Shown one piece after another: positions 24,801 to 41,456 of a DNA stretch of 64,000 bases. The translations under genes were made by a program, and so were the position numbers. Under the pieces are notes generated by a model. The model was not told the DNA's origin. It saw only the letters and a program-made list of their open reading frames with translations, and did not search any database. Source of the DNA: Lineus longissimus (Eukaryota; Nemertea; Pilidiophora; Heteronemertea; Lineidae); NCBI RefSeq assembly GCF_910592395.1, contig NC_088310.1, positions 26,739,491-26,803,490 of the forward strand, given 5' to 3'. Positions within the stretch are counted from its first letter, which is position 1. The number at the start of each line of letters is the position of its first letter.

Positions 24801-24958
24801 ATGTCCCGCGTCAAAACTTCGAGTGATGAAGGCAATGACGACATCAACGATCCAGCGGGTGATCCAGGCGGTGAGCAGGAGAGAGAAAGTACGTCATCGA
24901 GCCGATTCAGGGACCATCTCAGAACACTTTTGTCAAACAGCTTTGTCATGTTGATTGT
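24801..24958 (+). CDS. Possible divergent first exon opposite SLC25A29
   Basis: An ATG at about 24801 opens a plus-strand frame (MSRVKTSSDEGNDDINDPAG, then DPGGEQERESTSSSRF) that ends in a hydrophobic run LLSNSFVMLIVG. Its composition looks protein-like, and it starts only ~110 bp from the SLC25A29 start on the other strand, so a shared promoter is conceivable. A GTACGT donor lies inside the frame near 24889. I found no downstream exon on this strand, so it may be chance. Confidence 0.22.
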
Positions 24959-25229
24959 CGGCCAATGAGACAGTAGTGCACCATATCTCTTCTGGATGTG
25001 CCCTCTCCTTCATAGCTTGCCACATTGCCAGAGATTGTACCAAGTCTTTGCTGGATGTGCCATGCCCCTTCACTATGCGTACTCTGTCTGATCTAGATGT
25101 GTACTCTCCCAACGTAGTGCACAGTGTTTCTACAGGGTGGGTCTTGTCTCCACTCTTAGGAAAAATGTGTCTCATCTTCACATGGTGAATACCTGATCAT
25201 TTTCATAAAGAGATTGCATGAAATCAGAT

Positions 25230-25412
25230 TACCAGACCTGAAAAGACAGCAGATACTGCAATGACCAAACCATAAAATGCTGCCACAACTAGACCTGATA
25301 ATACAGCATATGCTGTCACAACCAGACCTGATAGACAGGAGATGCTGGCACAACCAGACCTGATGAGATTGCAGATGCTGCCACAACCAGACCTGATGAG
25401 ATTCACCATGGT
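25230..25412. repeat. Minisatellite of ~33-bp ACAACCAGACCTGATGAGAT units
   Basis: Five to six diverged copies of CACAACCAGACCTGAT plus GAGATTGCAGATGCTGC are seen. Three copies of the palindrome TTCACCATGGTGA follow at 25402, 25432 and 25453. Confidence 0.7.
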
Positions 25413-25560
25413 GAGCATGGTAAACTCTGATTTCACCATGGTGAACACTGAATTCACCATGGTGAATCCCTGATCATTTTTGTAAGGGGGGGCTTTTAGG
25501 TTTGCTGTACAAGGTCTGCTGCTGTGAATTATGTTGCATCTTGACACAAGGCGAGACTTA

Positions 25561-25732
25561 GGCTGACGTTACATAGGCCTCATTCGTTCACTTCCCACAT
25601 GTCACGTTCCAGCTTTACTTAACGTTCCTCGGTGAATGCACGGCCTTGTGGCATGCATTCAGTGAGGAACGAACGCATTAAGGGGAACGTGACATGTGGG
25701 AAGTGAACGAATGAGGCCTATGTAACGTCAGC
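25561..25732. mobile_element. Harbinger-like palindromic MITE
   Basis: Perfect 50-bp inverted arms (25561-25610 and 25683-25732) start GGCTGACGTTACATAGGCCT. The ~72-bp inner part is itself partly palindromic (AACGTTCCTC..TGAATGCA / TGCATTCA..GAGGAACG). TTA directly abuts both ends, matching the TWA duplication of the PIF/Harbinger superfamily. It has no coding capacity. Confidence 0.65.
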
Positions 25733-26028
25733 CTTATGGAGGGTTTGGACTGTGTCAGTTAATGATCCAGTATATCTTTGGAGACAGGTGCAGGCCAAGA
25801 GTTTGAGAGTTTCATAAATATGAATCTACAGCAGGACATCAAATGGATGACATCTGTGGTGAGTCTTACTTTATTTTTGCCAACAGACCCTGATGGACTT
25901 CCTCTCAGTCAAGAAGACAAGGTTTGAATTGGTCGGCTATTGGACAATGCAGCTGGAGGCATGCAATCAATTTGATGAAGGCCTTTCCCTGCTGACAAAT
26001 TTGATCACTATTGAATCTCCCATAATAA

Positions 26029-26507
26029 CTCTTTGCCTGCCAAACTCGTTCTAGAACGACTGCAACTTCCCACCCGTTTCCTGCCAAAATCGTTCCAGAA
26101 CGAAATTATTAGTTCTCCGTCATAACACCAGAGGTCATGTCGGTACTGAACCAGGAAATGGTTTGATGTGTTGGGCTCCCATGCAGACGATGGTCTGCTC
26201 ATTCTATGCATGCATTTCGTTAATTCATCAAGTGAAACTGGTGGGAAAAACCACATGTTTCCTGCTGATAGAAGCAAAACCTGCAAAGTACCCCTCTGCA
26301 GAGGTGATTGTTTCAATGACTACCATGGAAAAAAGCAGTACAACTGATTTGTAGGTGAAAGAGTAAGCTGAAACAAAGAAAATCAAACAGGTTTCAAGGA
26401 TATATGTCTTCTTGTTTTTTTAAAATAATTATTGAAAATCTGGTAAAAATAGCGAAATCGTGGCAAACTGGGGATATTAATTAACAATAACTGTGGCAGG
26501 GAAAGAG
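26029..26507. mobile_element. Possible degraded piggyBac-like element
   Basis: CTCTTTGCCTGCCA at 26029 and TGGCAGGGAAAGAG at 26494-26507 form a 13/14 terminal inverted repeat of the piggyBac (CCCTTTGCCTGCCA) type. ATAA flanks both ends instead of the canonical TTAA. Subterminal CCTGCCAAAxTCGTTCxAGAACGA occurs twice near the left end. A minus-strand frame of 102 codons (26316-26008) with FPPVSLDEL, LVQYRHDLW and ELIISFWND remains open across it but matches no domain I can name. Confidence 0.4.
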
Positions 26508-26519
26508 ATAATAGGAAAT

Positions 26520-29490
26520 GAATAAAGCAAAGAATGTAACATATATCAAAGTCAATTATAGGTTTATTTCACTGCAGATTTTTAACTACATATAGACAGT
26601 GACAAATAATGTACATAGTGATAATCATGATAACTAATGATAATCATGATAACTGAATGCAGCCACAAATTTCAGTTTTCCAATAATACACAACTGCAAT
26701 AAGTATAACCCTCTAAAATGATGTTTAACAAACATAGTCTTGAGGCCGTTTTCTCATTACCAAACTCACATGCATACCAACTGATAGCGAGTTGAAGGAA
26801 TATTTAAATCATGAATAAAACAATAAATATAGCAAGCTACTTTTATAAAGAAATAGCTTTTCAGTATAATTCAGACCACTGCAAACATAAATATACTGTG
26901 TGTCTGCCTAATGACATCAACACAGTATGGGAACTATACTGTGATATCTGCCTGGACTTGAATAAAATTTCGTGCAAACCACTGATAAATTCTATGGCAA
27001 ACCAGACTGACTTCGAGAGGACATAGAAATCTTTTTTGTAGAAGACTGACACTATTAGCAATGGGCGATAGTGGAGACGTCTGCAACTTTGAGATCTTCA
27101 TCTGGCCCACCTAGCTCCTGCCTGCAGCCTCCCTTCAATAAAGTCCTAATGGCTAATTCAGATTAATTTGTTGCGGAGGACAATATTTCAACTGGCTATA
27201 AAAAAATATTAAGCTCACATTGCTGAATTTACCAATTTTAGGGACATCAGGCTATTTCAGACTTATGTGTAGCACAAATCTTTACCATGACCAAAGGCAA
27301 GATGAAGTCATAATTTGAGCAGAAACATAAATAGCACAACCAAGTAGCTAGAGAGATTCAGACACACCACTTTGATAAAGTATATTTCATGATCTCTTCA
27401 AAAATTAGAAACATCAGCCAGGCATCAGCTTATGACTTCCATGCTACTGTATTTTTGGACATATCATTTCCAACACAATTTGGAGGATTGCCTTTCTCAT
27501 TTTTAAAAGTATTACTGAAGAGCAATGGTGTTGGACAACCCTTGGCTCGTTTAGTTAGTTGAGCAGGAAACACAGGAGAATTCAGTGCTGCCACCTGGGC
27601 ACAATCTCAGAAGTTCATATTGACTTGAACCAGCCGTATTATGCAGAAGATGGTCTGAAAACAGAAGAATTGTACAAGTGAAAACTTACATAATTGGCTA
27701 CAATTACAGAAACCAGCAATATTTGTATACAGAAGTACAACGAACAATAAACAGGGCAGTTTGTGCATTTTGATTCCATTTCAGGACATGCTTACAACCA
27801 GGATATTTCAGCATGGTTGCCAGTTGGGGCAGTTGGTAGAATCCCCCGACCTCATTCCAAACACTTGAATTTAGGACAAACTTATTTGAAATCAAAACAC
27901 ACTTCAGTTGTGCAATGTGAAGTGTTAATAGGCTAGCACACCTTACCATACCATAGTTGGGGCAGTTGGTAGAATCCCCCGACCTCATTCCAAACACTTG
28001 AATTTAGGACAAACTTATTTGAAATCAAAACACACTTCAGTTGTGCAATGTGAAGTGTTAATAGGCTAGCACACCTTACCATACTCTACTGCAATAATAG
28101 AGCATACAAACCGGAAAATGAAACCCTACAAATTGTGATAGCCCATAAAATCGCCAATAAGGTCCAAACGTGATGATTTTAATATCCATTGCAATGTCCC
28201 ATTTACAATAAGAAAAAGATACGAATGCACTCTGACTGAGAAATAACGGGTAGCATGCTGAACCAATTAAGGACTGAAATGAACTTTGCACAAATATACA
28301 TAATGATCCAATGATTGATGAGATAAAACTTTCCCGAACAGAGGAAATAATTCATGAAATTTTCACAATTTTGTATACATGTACAACTTTTTTAGTCATT
28401 CACCGTATTAAATGGTAATCAGATTTCTTAATGGTGTGATTATTTACAAGTTGACCTGGGAGACAATATCGATCAGATGAAATATAAACTACTGGGGTGA
28501 GAGCTGGAACTGTAGTGCTTGGGCATGATTCCTGAAGATAGACGAGATAGAAATCGTTACACATTATTCATCACCTTTACATCAGAATGCATGATTACAA
28601 AATGGAACTTGGATACAGCTAGCATCAGAGGGTTTCAAAAACCAGAATATGTCTTCAAAGAACATTCAAATCATACCTCAACACAGGATACCATGAGGTG
28701 GACAGACAGTCCACTAAGTGCTTTTTAAATGAAGAACATGCAAGAATTTTTATCAACCCTCACAAGAAAGCAGTTTACAATAACTGCAATCAAAAATGAA
28801 AGTCAGAACTCACACATGTCTCATGTTGACAAGCTTTACAAACAATGTCCTAATCAATTACTATTTTCACATCATATAAAATCGGTGCAAGATGGAACAA
28901 CATGATCACCATGGCCAATCCAGGGCTGACAAACATCACTCTTACAATTTTACTTCAAAGAATTTTATCATTCATTTCAAACATCTAAATCAATTTTATT
29001 TACGATAAAAAACAAAGCATCTAAATTGACACACTTGACAGCAGAGGGTAATGTTCTGAATCCCTGATTTCTAATCTTCGACTAGGATCATGTGATCATT
29101 GTCAGTCACAAACTTTAACAATGCAGATGCAACCGACCATGCAGTGCACTGATGGCTTATTTTGATATTAAAGATACAACTCACTTTATAAATTTTTGAT
29201 AGTGCTAAGCAATACTTAAAGACAGAACTTTAGTTTGTAAATGTCAACAGCAAAGAAGGTGTTCATTACATTCAACCAGTCACAACCGTTACTATATGTT
29301 ACACAACTGAAGAGTGAAGCAGTCTTGGGTTAGGTTTCTTCCTGGTTTATCATACCATAAAGAGGATTTTTTTTCTGTACATAGTAGATATAGAACATAC
29401 AAGTTTCATGTAGCACTCATCAGCTACCGAAAACTTCTCCGCAAATAGAGTCCCAATGTGGCACAATCACCACAACAGGCAAATAAATGT
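26520..29490. other. Gene-free stretch, partly YY1 3' region
   Basis: AT-rich sequence with no supported exon. The part next to 29495 probably includes the YY1 3' untranslated region; an AATAAA on the minus strand lies at 29000-28995. A 133-bp direct duplication is listed separately. Confidence 0.5.
27822..28087. repeat. Identical 133-bp direct tandem duplication
   Basis: 27822-27954 and 27955-28087 are the same apart from the last base or two: both begin AGTTGGGGCAGTTGGTAGAA and contain TAGGCTAGCACACCTTACCA. With no decay between copies it is either very recent or an assembly duplication of two alleles. Confidence 0.9.
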
Positions 29491-29494
29491 CAGC

Positions 29495-34470
<4,976 letters not shown>

Positions 34471-34479
34471 CTCGGCGGG

Positions 34480-36430
34480 AATTATGAAACGTAGTTACCA
34501 TCATATACGACAAGCGCAGCAGCAAGCAATGTTCGAAATTCGATCTTTGTTTGATATTCCAGTCGTTGATTTTCAAACTGAATCTTAAAATGGGTCCAAG
34601 CATGACCCCTCTGAAAAGATTGCCTCTTTGACAGATATATAGGATAATTTCAAAAGACATTGAAACTACCAGAAGAATAGCTGAAAAGTATCATCACCAG
34701 CACTTTGGCTCTTCTCGTATGACCAGTAGACTCCCTGGGCAGCCCATTGCGTCATCCTAATTGGGTCCCCTTATATATGGTGAGGGGCGATCACGAGGCC
34801 GATCCACTGCATCCGAAGTTTAGGCCCCTAATGACCAGTGGTTTCAGTATACGCCTCCTCTCGATATTTCAAAACCTGAAACCTCTCACTAACGCTGGCG
34901 TTAACTTAACCTGACGTCACCTCCTCAAGTTAAGTTAGTGACAAAACTTGTTTTGAACCGGGCCCTACGTACCGTCATCTATAACGGACCCTCGGGGACG
35001 GGAAGGACATTCGTCGCTAAGGCCAGCGCACCAAGAAACAATATAGATAAGGGCTTTTGCGAAGTAAATAAACGACTAAATAAAGACTCGTCCAAGCCTG
35101 TTAATTTTTCGTTCCTGAAAGTGTTTTGGACATTGGACATTGGGAAAAATGGTTTTGTCTTTTTGGGTCAATGACCACAGGCAGTAGGCCTATCACATTC
35201 CGTAAAGGCCAATTCTCACAAATCTCGATATATTATTCTATGAGCACAGGACAGTAATGTGTGGGTGTTCTAAAGACATATTGCGAATTGCTTTGAGTGT
35301 AAGGATATAGTTTCTGTTCGGATAATCTGTTCGCTTAAGAGGAATAAAGTCAAGTAAGTATACGTTCATGTTCAATGGAGACGTAGGCCTGTTCAAACAT
35401 TTCACTGGTGGTATTTGGGTTAGTCTACCTAGACTTCTCATTCATATTGCTCAGCTAATGAATGGATAGCACATATATCAAGCAGGCCCACTATAGAAAA
35501 CATTTTGACAAGGGACATTGTGGACACTGCCAGAAGTGAGGACCAACGACCGTGAGTAGGCCTATAGCCGCTGGACTTCGGTGTACCTGTCCACACCAGC
35601 GCCCATTGAAGAAGCCTTTCTACTAGCCGTCTGTAAGTTAGGGACATTTTACTTATATTTTCTCCTTGACGTTGAAGATTATATAATCCACAACATGCTG
35701 AAATTACTTTCGCCTGACGACGACGTATTGGTTAGGTTTCCGGTCGTCAAGGGTGTCCTCGGATGATGTTCATGTCGGGACGGCTTCCATGCAGTATGTG
35801 CCGGTATAACAAGATTCGAGGTCGTTCAAGAGTTTGTGCCTTGTTAATAACTTTTCCGAATCCCGACCGTTCCTCATGTGTGTCATGGTGTGTCCCACGT
35901 GGATGTGACGAATGAAAAATGTCCCTCTCTTTCGTCTTTTGTCATTAAAGATTGAAGCTTCTTGCTCGCCAGTGGTTTGAAATTGAAAGCACGCGTCCGT
36001 GGTATCGTGGCAACGTGACACAAAATACTGAATTTATTAACTACACACATAACTAACTTTCACACGACTGAAACAGTATTGATTGGTCCGACAGCATTGA
36101 TTGTACCAGTACAGTGGTTGTGTGAGATCGTTCAAAGTCAACCGCATAACCACATACCATTCGAGATATGCCAATGTCTGGTCGGGTGGTGCACTTTCTG
36201 GTTGGAGTCAAAGGTTCGAAGCCGACGATTGATATTGGATCATACTGGCAGAAGTCCGACTAAAGATGACAACCGGCCATGTGGTTGAGACAATCATTAT
36301 GGTCTCCCGGGTGTTTTCAATATTAATTTTGTTCTAAAGGAGTTTAAAGACCTAGATCCACCTCTGATCCGCTCCGGAATCTAACATCTTGGGAGTGTCT
36401 CGTGTATCATTATCGTCAGGAATCCTTCTT
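34480..36430. other. Gene-free stretch between YY1 and EF-hand gene 1
   Basis: No supported exon. TGACGTCA lies near 34911-34918 between inverted GTTAACTTAA/TTAAGTTA words, ~560 bp upstream of the YY1 start. It could be a distal element. Nothing else is recognised. Confidence 0.45.
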
Positions 36431-36503
36431 TTGACAGATTCTTGCTGGCCACGAAAGGCTGCCCAAGCAGCTGTTTAGACTGACGCATCTCGGAACTGTT
36501 CAG

Positions 36504-37838
36504 ATGCAACCAAATGCGATGTGTGAGCAACTAGAGCTGGACCTGGCTGACGTCGAGATGGTGGAGGAGTCAGAGGAACAGAAAGAGAGAAACAGGGAGG
36601 TAGAGCTTGAGAGACTTTCAAGGCTGCACAGCAAGCAGGAAATGGACGGTAGGTTCTTTTCAACCACTTCTGCTTGGTCTTACTTTGAGAGTGTCGTTCT
36701 CAGTTCAATCTTCACGCGGACAGGCTAAGTCGCCGTCCCTGCAAGTTGGATCGGGGGTAAAGAACCTGGCCTATGTCTCGTATAAATCTGGCTGTCACCT
36801 CTTTCCCCGCTTGATCCCCCGAGTTTCGTCGTTCGGCCATGTGCCGGACAGTTTCTTGCATTTGCATATCCATTCAACACAGCGGTCCTTATTTCAGAAT
36901 ACAAAGAAGCATTTTCAATATTTGATCGTGACGGCAGCGGGACCATTACAGTTACTGAGATGGGGACAGTTATGAGAGCATTGGGCCAACACCCCACCCA
37001 ATCGGATCTCTATGAAATGATCGGAAAGATAGACAGAAACAGTAAGTGGACCATGCTTTCCTCTCGATCCCCGATTTTGTTTGGATGGCAAATCCTCGCT
37101 GAACGGGTGGCCGTTCAGCAGCTTTATTCAGCTGACCTGCTACAGTCATGGTATTATTTCTTATCAATAAATTTCAGCGCAATGACTCTTCTAGCTGGTT
37201 AGCTGTTAAGATTTTGACTCTTCCAGTTGGTTATCTGTTCTCAATCGAACACTTTCAGCTGTTGCTGGCCAACATACACGTCCCTGCTCATATGACTCCA
37301 TGAAGGTGATCATCTTGACATGTCTTATTTCAGGAAACGGGATGATAGACTTTCCAGAATTCATTATTCTCATGGATCAGAAAAAGACCAGTACAATCCG
37401 TCATAACCCCGAATATCTAAAGACATGCTTCGAGGTATTTGATAAGAACGGGGACGGATTTATAACTAGTGAGGAACTCCGGAACATCATGACTAATCTT
37501 GGGGAAAAACTCACTAATGAAGAGGTGGATGAGATGATCAAGGTTGCAGACATTGATGAAGATGGAAAGCTTAACTATAAGGGTGAGTGGCTTCCTCCTG
37601 CACTCTGGCTGTGACTTGGTCTTTCAGAGACCAACTTGGGACAACTGGAAATTATGATTAAATACTAGCAACCCAGCAATAATAAACTAGGCTTTTTGTT
37701 AAAGTAACAGGAAGACTGCACCCATTTTAGCACCAATAGGTTCTTAAGTCAAAGGTTGGAGTTTTATTTGTCACAGCCTAACTCATCAAAATCTCATTTT
37801 ACATTTCAGAATTCATTTATCTGATGTGCACAGATTGA
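36504..37838 (+). CDS. Calmodulin-like four-EF-hand protein 1
   Basis: Four exons (36504-36648, 36898-37041, 37334-37582, 37810-37838), all joined in phase 1, encode 188 aa. After an acidic N-terminal extension ([20 protein letters not shown]) come four calcium-binding loops: [36 protein letters not shown] and [12 protein letters not shown]. All have Asp at position 1, Gly at 6 and Glu at 12, so all should bind calcium. [13 protein letters not shown] matches the calmodulin/troponin C helix. The C-terminus ends FIYLMCTD. The frame is open upstream to 36435, after a possible acceptor TTGACAG, so a longer N-terminus or an upstream exon is possible. Its neighbour at 38843 is a tandem paralogue. 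Its partners are unknown. Confidence 0.85.
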
Positions 37839-38842
37839 AAACCTAATCATTGGAACTTTCATTCATGATAACAAGAAAACAGGAGCACACATTGTAATTC
37901 AAACTCTCTCACGAAATGTGCACAAGAAGGGCGTCATAAAAAGACTCTGTAGTTTATACGAGGACAGGCATCTTGACCATGGATGGTTCGAAACTGCTTA
38001 GTCTTTAGACAATGCTGTCAAGGTATGTGTGGAAGCTTTGGAGGGAATACCCCGACAGTGCAGAATAGAGGAGAAGACATTATCAAAGACAGTATTAGCT
38101 GATTTATGACTCCAATACATGTATTACTTTGTCACGACTATAATACATTGTCTAGTGAAATCCATTTTGAGCATACAAGAAGTCTTCCGAGCACAATCAT
38201 CATTATTTGGGTACACGTCACTGCTTTATTGGATTTCAAGTAATGAAAATCAAATATGCTGCGCCAAAGCTCTACCGAGGCAGAAACATATTGCTCGCTG
38301 GTTGTTTCTGCTCCAGGGCATCTCCAATTTGAAGACTTTGTATAAATAGACAATTATTTCTGGTGTCTGGATTGTCAGAAGGCTTTTAAGTCAGCTGCAT
38401 TTTCGTGTAAATAATGTAGAAATCTCTACAATGCCATATTCTAGATTGTCTTGATTAGCATATTGAAGTGAATGTAAATCTGATGTGTTTAACTTATTCA
38501 ACCATCATAGTCTGTAGAACTGAGGAATGACCAAGAAACTCTGTAATTATAATAGCTGTTAATAAATTACAAATATGAAAAAAATTATTATCCACATTCA
38601 CCCCCTCTGCCCAAATGAACACATACGAGCTACCTCAAATTTACAACCTCCCTGCACCCTTCAATGCATACAAACTAAATAAACAACCCCTTTTATAAAT
38701 ATCTATTATTGAATCCGTCCATTGATTTCCAATAGAAAGACAGGTCGAACTCTATTCACAGCATGTCACGATCGTATTTATTGGCAGCAAGTGAGGATTT
38801 CAACATACATTAAAACCTGAGTAACAGAACATCATCTTGAGA
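37839..38842. other. Intergenic DNA between the two EF-hand genes
   Basis: About 1 kb with no supported exon. It must hold the 3' end of gene 1 and the promoter of gene 2 if these are separate transcripts. AATAAA occurs near 37681 inside intron 3 of gene 1 and is not a plausible end signal. TTAATAAATT occurs near 38561. Confidence 0.4.
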
Positions 38843-41456
38843 ATGGTAAGTCAAAATGTTTTTTAACTTAAGGGTTGACCATACGCACCAACATTATGGC
38901 TAGGACTTGAATTACTGGAGCAATTAGAACTGCTTCAAAATGCAGTGGATGCCAATTTCAAGGGTGGGAGTCAGTTCTTTGGAAAACCAAGAACCAACTT
39001 ATGATATAATTTGGTTTTGACTCTGAAGTAAAGCAAATGGGGTTGCGCATTCAATGCTGCAGTATGGATTTACTTTCAGGCAGGAAAGCCCAGGGAAGAT
39101 CAAGCTACCGAAGAAGAGAAGAAACTGAAAGGCAAGTGAAATATCTGATATACATTTCAGAATTCAGGGGAATAAGCCCCTTGACAGGGGATAATATGTA
39201 AGGGCTGATCTGTTGTCTTCAGGTGACTAGTTAGGGGTCTGTGTCTGGTTTGACTTAGAGATACAATAACATTGGGTAAGGTGTCTAGCTTAAGGAAAAG
39301 AGAAACCAAAATCTCAGGACTGCATGATCATGAGCCCGAAGTTTCCATGACTATGCCACTGACTTTCCTCCTGGCTGACAGCACTACACGAACTCCTTTC
39401 TTTCAGTATATGAGCAAGCTTTCAAACTCTTTGACAAAAATGGAGACCGAGGCATCTCAATGAGAGAAATGGGGACTGTGATTCGAGCGTGTGGAGGTAA
39501 CCCAACTGAAGCGGACCTGAAATGTGTGTGGACAAAAATGGATTTGGATAAAGACAGTAAGTTAACTTTTTGTCATCTTGACATAATGTCAACAGATATG
39601 AAGTTGAGGACAAGTTTAACATTCTTAATAGTCCTCCCCAGGTTTTGACAAGACTGTGTTCCCCTGTATGGGTAAGAAATGAATACAGGATACAAAACGT
39701 CCAAGTCTGTATTCTGGAAAGACAGCATACCGTTTTCATGACACTGCTGTAATCCATGTCAACTTGCACTCAGATTGCTAGGCTGAATAACCAACAGGAT
39801 GTTCAGCCAAGAAATCATGTCAGAAATGTGGCAGCCTATTGATATATTGGCCAGAACCATCATGAGTTTCCAGATAACAGCATCACTGGATCCAAACTGA
39901 TCTCTAATTCCAGAAGATGGAACGATAAGTTTTGACGAGTTCATCCAGGTCATGAAAGAACATACGTTTACTGCCGGGCGAGACATACGTAAAGACTTTG
40001 AAGTGTTTGACACAAACAAGGATGGATATATCACAACAGAGGAATTGAAGAAGGTGATGACCGACCTTGGGGAGCCACTCAACCAGGAGGAACTGGATGA
40101 GCTCCTCAAGGACTTTGATATAGATAAGGATGGAAGGTTCAATTACCAAGGTAAACAAACTAAAGAATGAAAGATTTCGATGTCCAAGAGCCCTCCATAC
40201 ATGCGACAGTCGCATACATTTTACTTGGCCAACATCTTTACTGAATGAAATGGCCAGGGCCATTGTGCTCACCTCATTTGGAGGAAAGATGGATAAAGAG
40301 CATGGTCTTGTGTCATGTAGTGTTAGGTTTGATGTAGGTCCAAGCAATTACAATTTCCCCAAAATGGCCAATACAGTACATTCGACCTCTGTGACCTTGA
40401 AAAGTAGGTCAAATCAAAGAAGACCCGGGTGACACATTGAATGGTTGTTAGAATTAGATGTACCTATGATATAAAATTGGTGCCAATCGGGCAAGTCATT
40501 ACTAGGAATAATGGCATTTTGAAGAATTTAGGATTTGGCCCCCTCCCTGGAGGCCAAACGGCAAATCAGATCGCACCAAACTTCGATACCTGAGATCACC
40601 TGACCAAGGGGTACATGTGTACTTAATTTGTGATCAATAGTCATTGCAGTGAAGAAACGTGCCATAGTTACGGCCTGACGGCGAATTTACGCCATTTGAC
40701 CTCTGTGACCTTGACAAGAACATCAAATTAAAAACCTGTGTGACATATACTGTATGGTGGTTAGATGTACCCATGATATCAAATTGGTGGCAATCGGGCA
40801 AGAAGTTAAGGAATAATCACATTTTTAAGGCTTTTGGATTTTGCCCCCTGGTGGTCAAGTGGTGAATCATATTGGACCAAACTTCGGTCCCTGAGATCAG
40901 CTGACTAAGGGGTAAATGTGTACCAAATTTGGTATCAATAGTCATTGCAGTTTAGAAACGTGCCATCGTCACATCCTAACGGCCAATTTACACCATTTGA
41001 CCTCTGTGACCTTGAAAAGGAGGTCAAATCAAAAACCCGGAGGATATATGATGCACCTTTGCTAGAAGTACCTACCATATTTTTTTCAAAATTTCCCGAC
41101 TACTATTAAGGGAGATATTGCATATTTTCACTTTTAACGTTTGGCCCCCTGGTGGCCAAACCATGAAACGAATCGGACCGAAACTTGGTCTCCCAAGTGT
41201 CATTACATAAGGGTACATGTGTACCAAGTTTCAACTCAATAGCTCTAACAGTTACGAAACGTGCCCTGCTAACGGACGACGGACGACGACGACGACGGAC
41301 GACGGACGCCACGGTATGGGATAAGCTCACCTCTGCTAAGAGGTGAGCTAAAAACGAATCTGAAGGACTCTCATCCATAAACACATAGCCTGACCCCAGT
41401 CGTAAGCATATCTTACTTCTTTACTTTCAGAGTTCTTGAAAATGATGGACGACTAA
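38843..41456 (+). CDS. Calmodulin-like four-EF-hand protein 2
   Basis: Five exons (38843-38845, 39080-39131, 39407-39556, 39914-40150, 41431-41456) give 155 aa. Exon 1 is the ATG alone before GTAAGT, the intron position typical of animal calmodulin genes. Exon 2 ends AAAG|GCAAGT, a GC-AG intron. Loops: DKNGDRGISMRE (position 6 Arg instead of Gly, probably weak), DKDKDGTISFDE, DTNKDGYITTEE and DIDKDGRFNYQE. It ends FLKMMDD. The three downstream introns interrupt the EF-hand coding region at the same places and phase as in gene 1, so the two arose by tandem duplication. It probably acts as a calcium sensor; the target is unknown. The ATG-only first exon is the least certain part. Confidence 0.82.
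40380..41355 (+). mobile_element. Tandem ~300-bp repeats with a 3' hairpin tail in EF-hand gene 2 intron 4
   Basis: ACCTCTGTGACCTTGA recurs at 40385, 40699 and 41000, so three diverged units of 301-314 bp. Each holds ATTGGTGCCAATCGGGCAAG-like, GCCCCCTxxxGGxCAAxxGG and CAATAGTCATTGCAG-like stretches. After a (GACGAC)n run at 41275-41305 the end reads ATAAGCTCACCTCTGCTAAG then AGGTGAGCTAAAAA, a hairpin. The layout resembles the 3' end of a non-LTR or SINE-like family common in marine invertebrates. The class is uncertain. Confidence 0.55.

Noticed and set aside
34938-35174. Frame with a P-loop-like GPSGTGRTF motif
   Set aside because: No upstream or downstream NTPase motifs, no splice-supported continuation and the last Lys of the Walker A motif is missing. 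It is likely chance.
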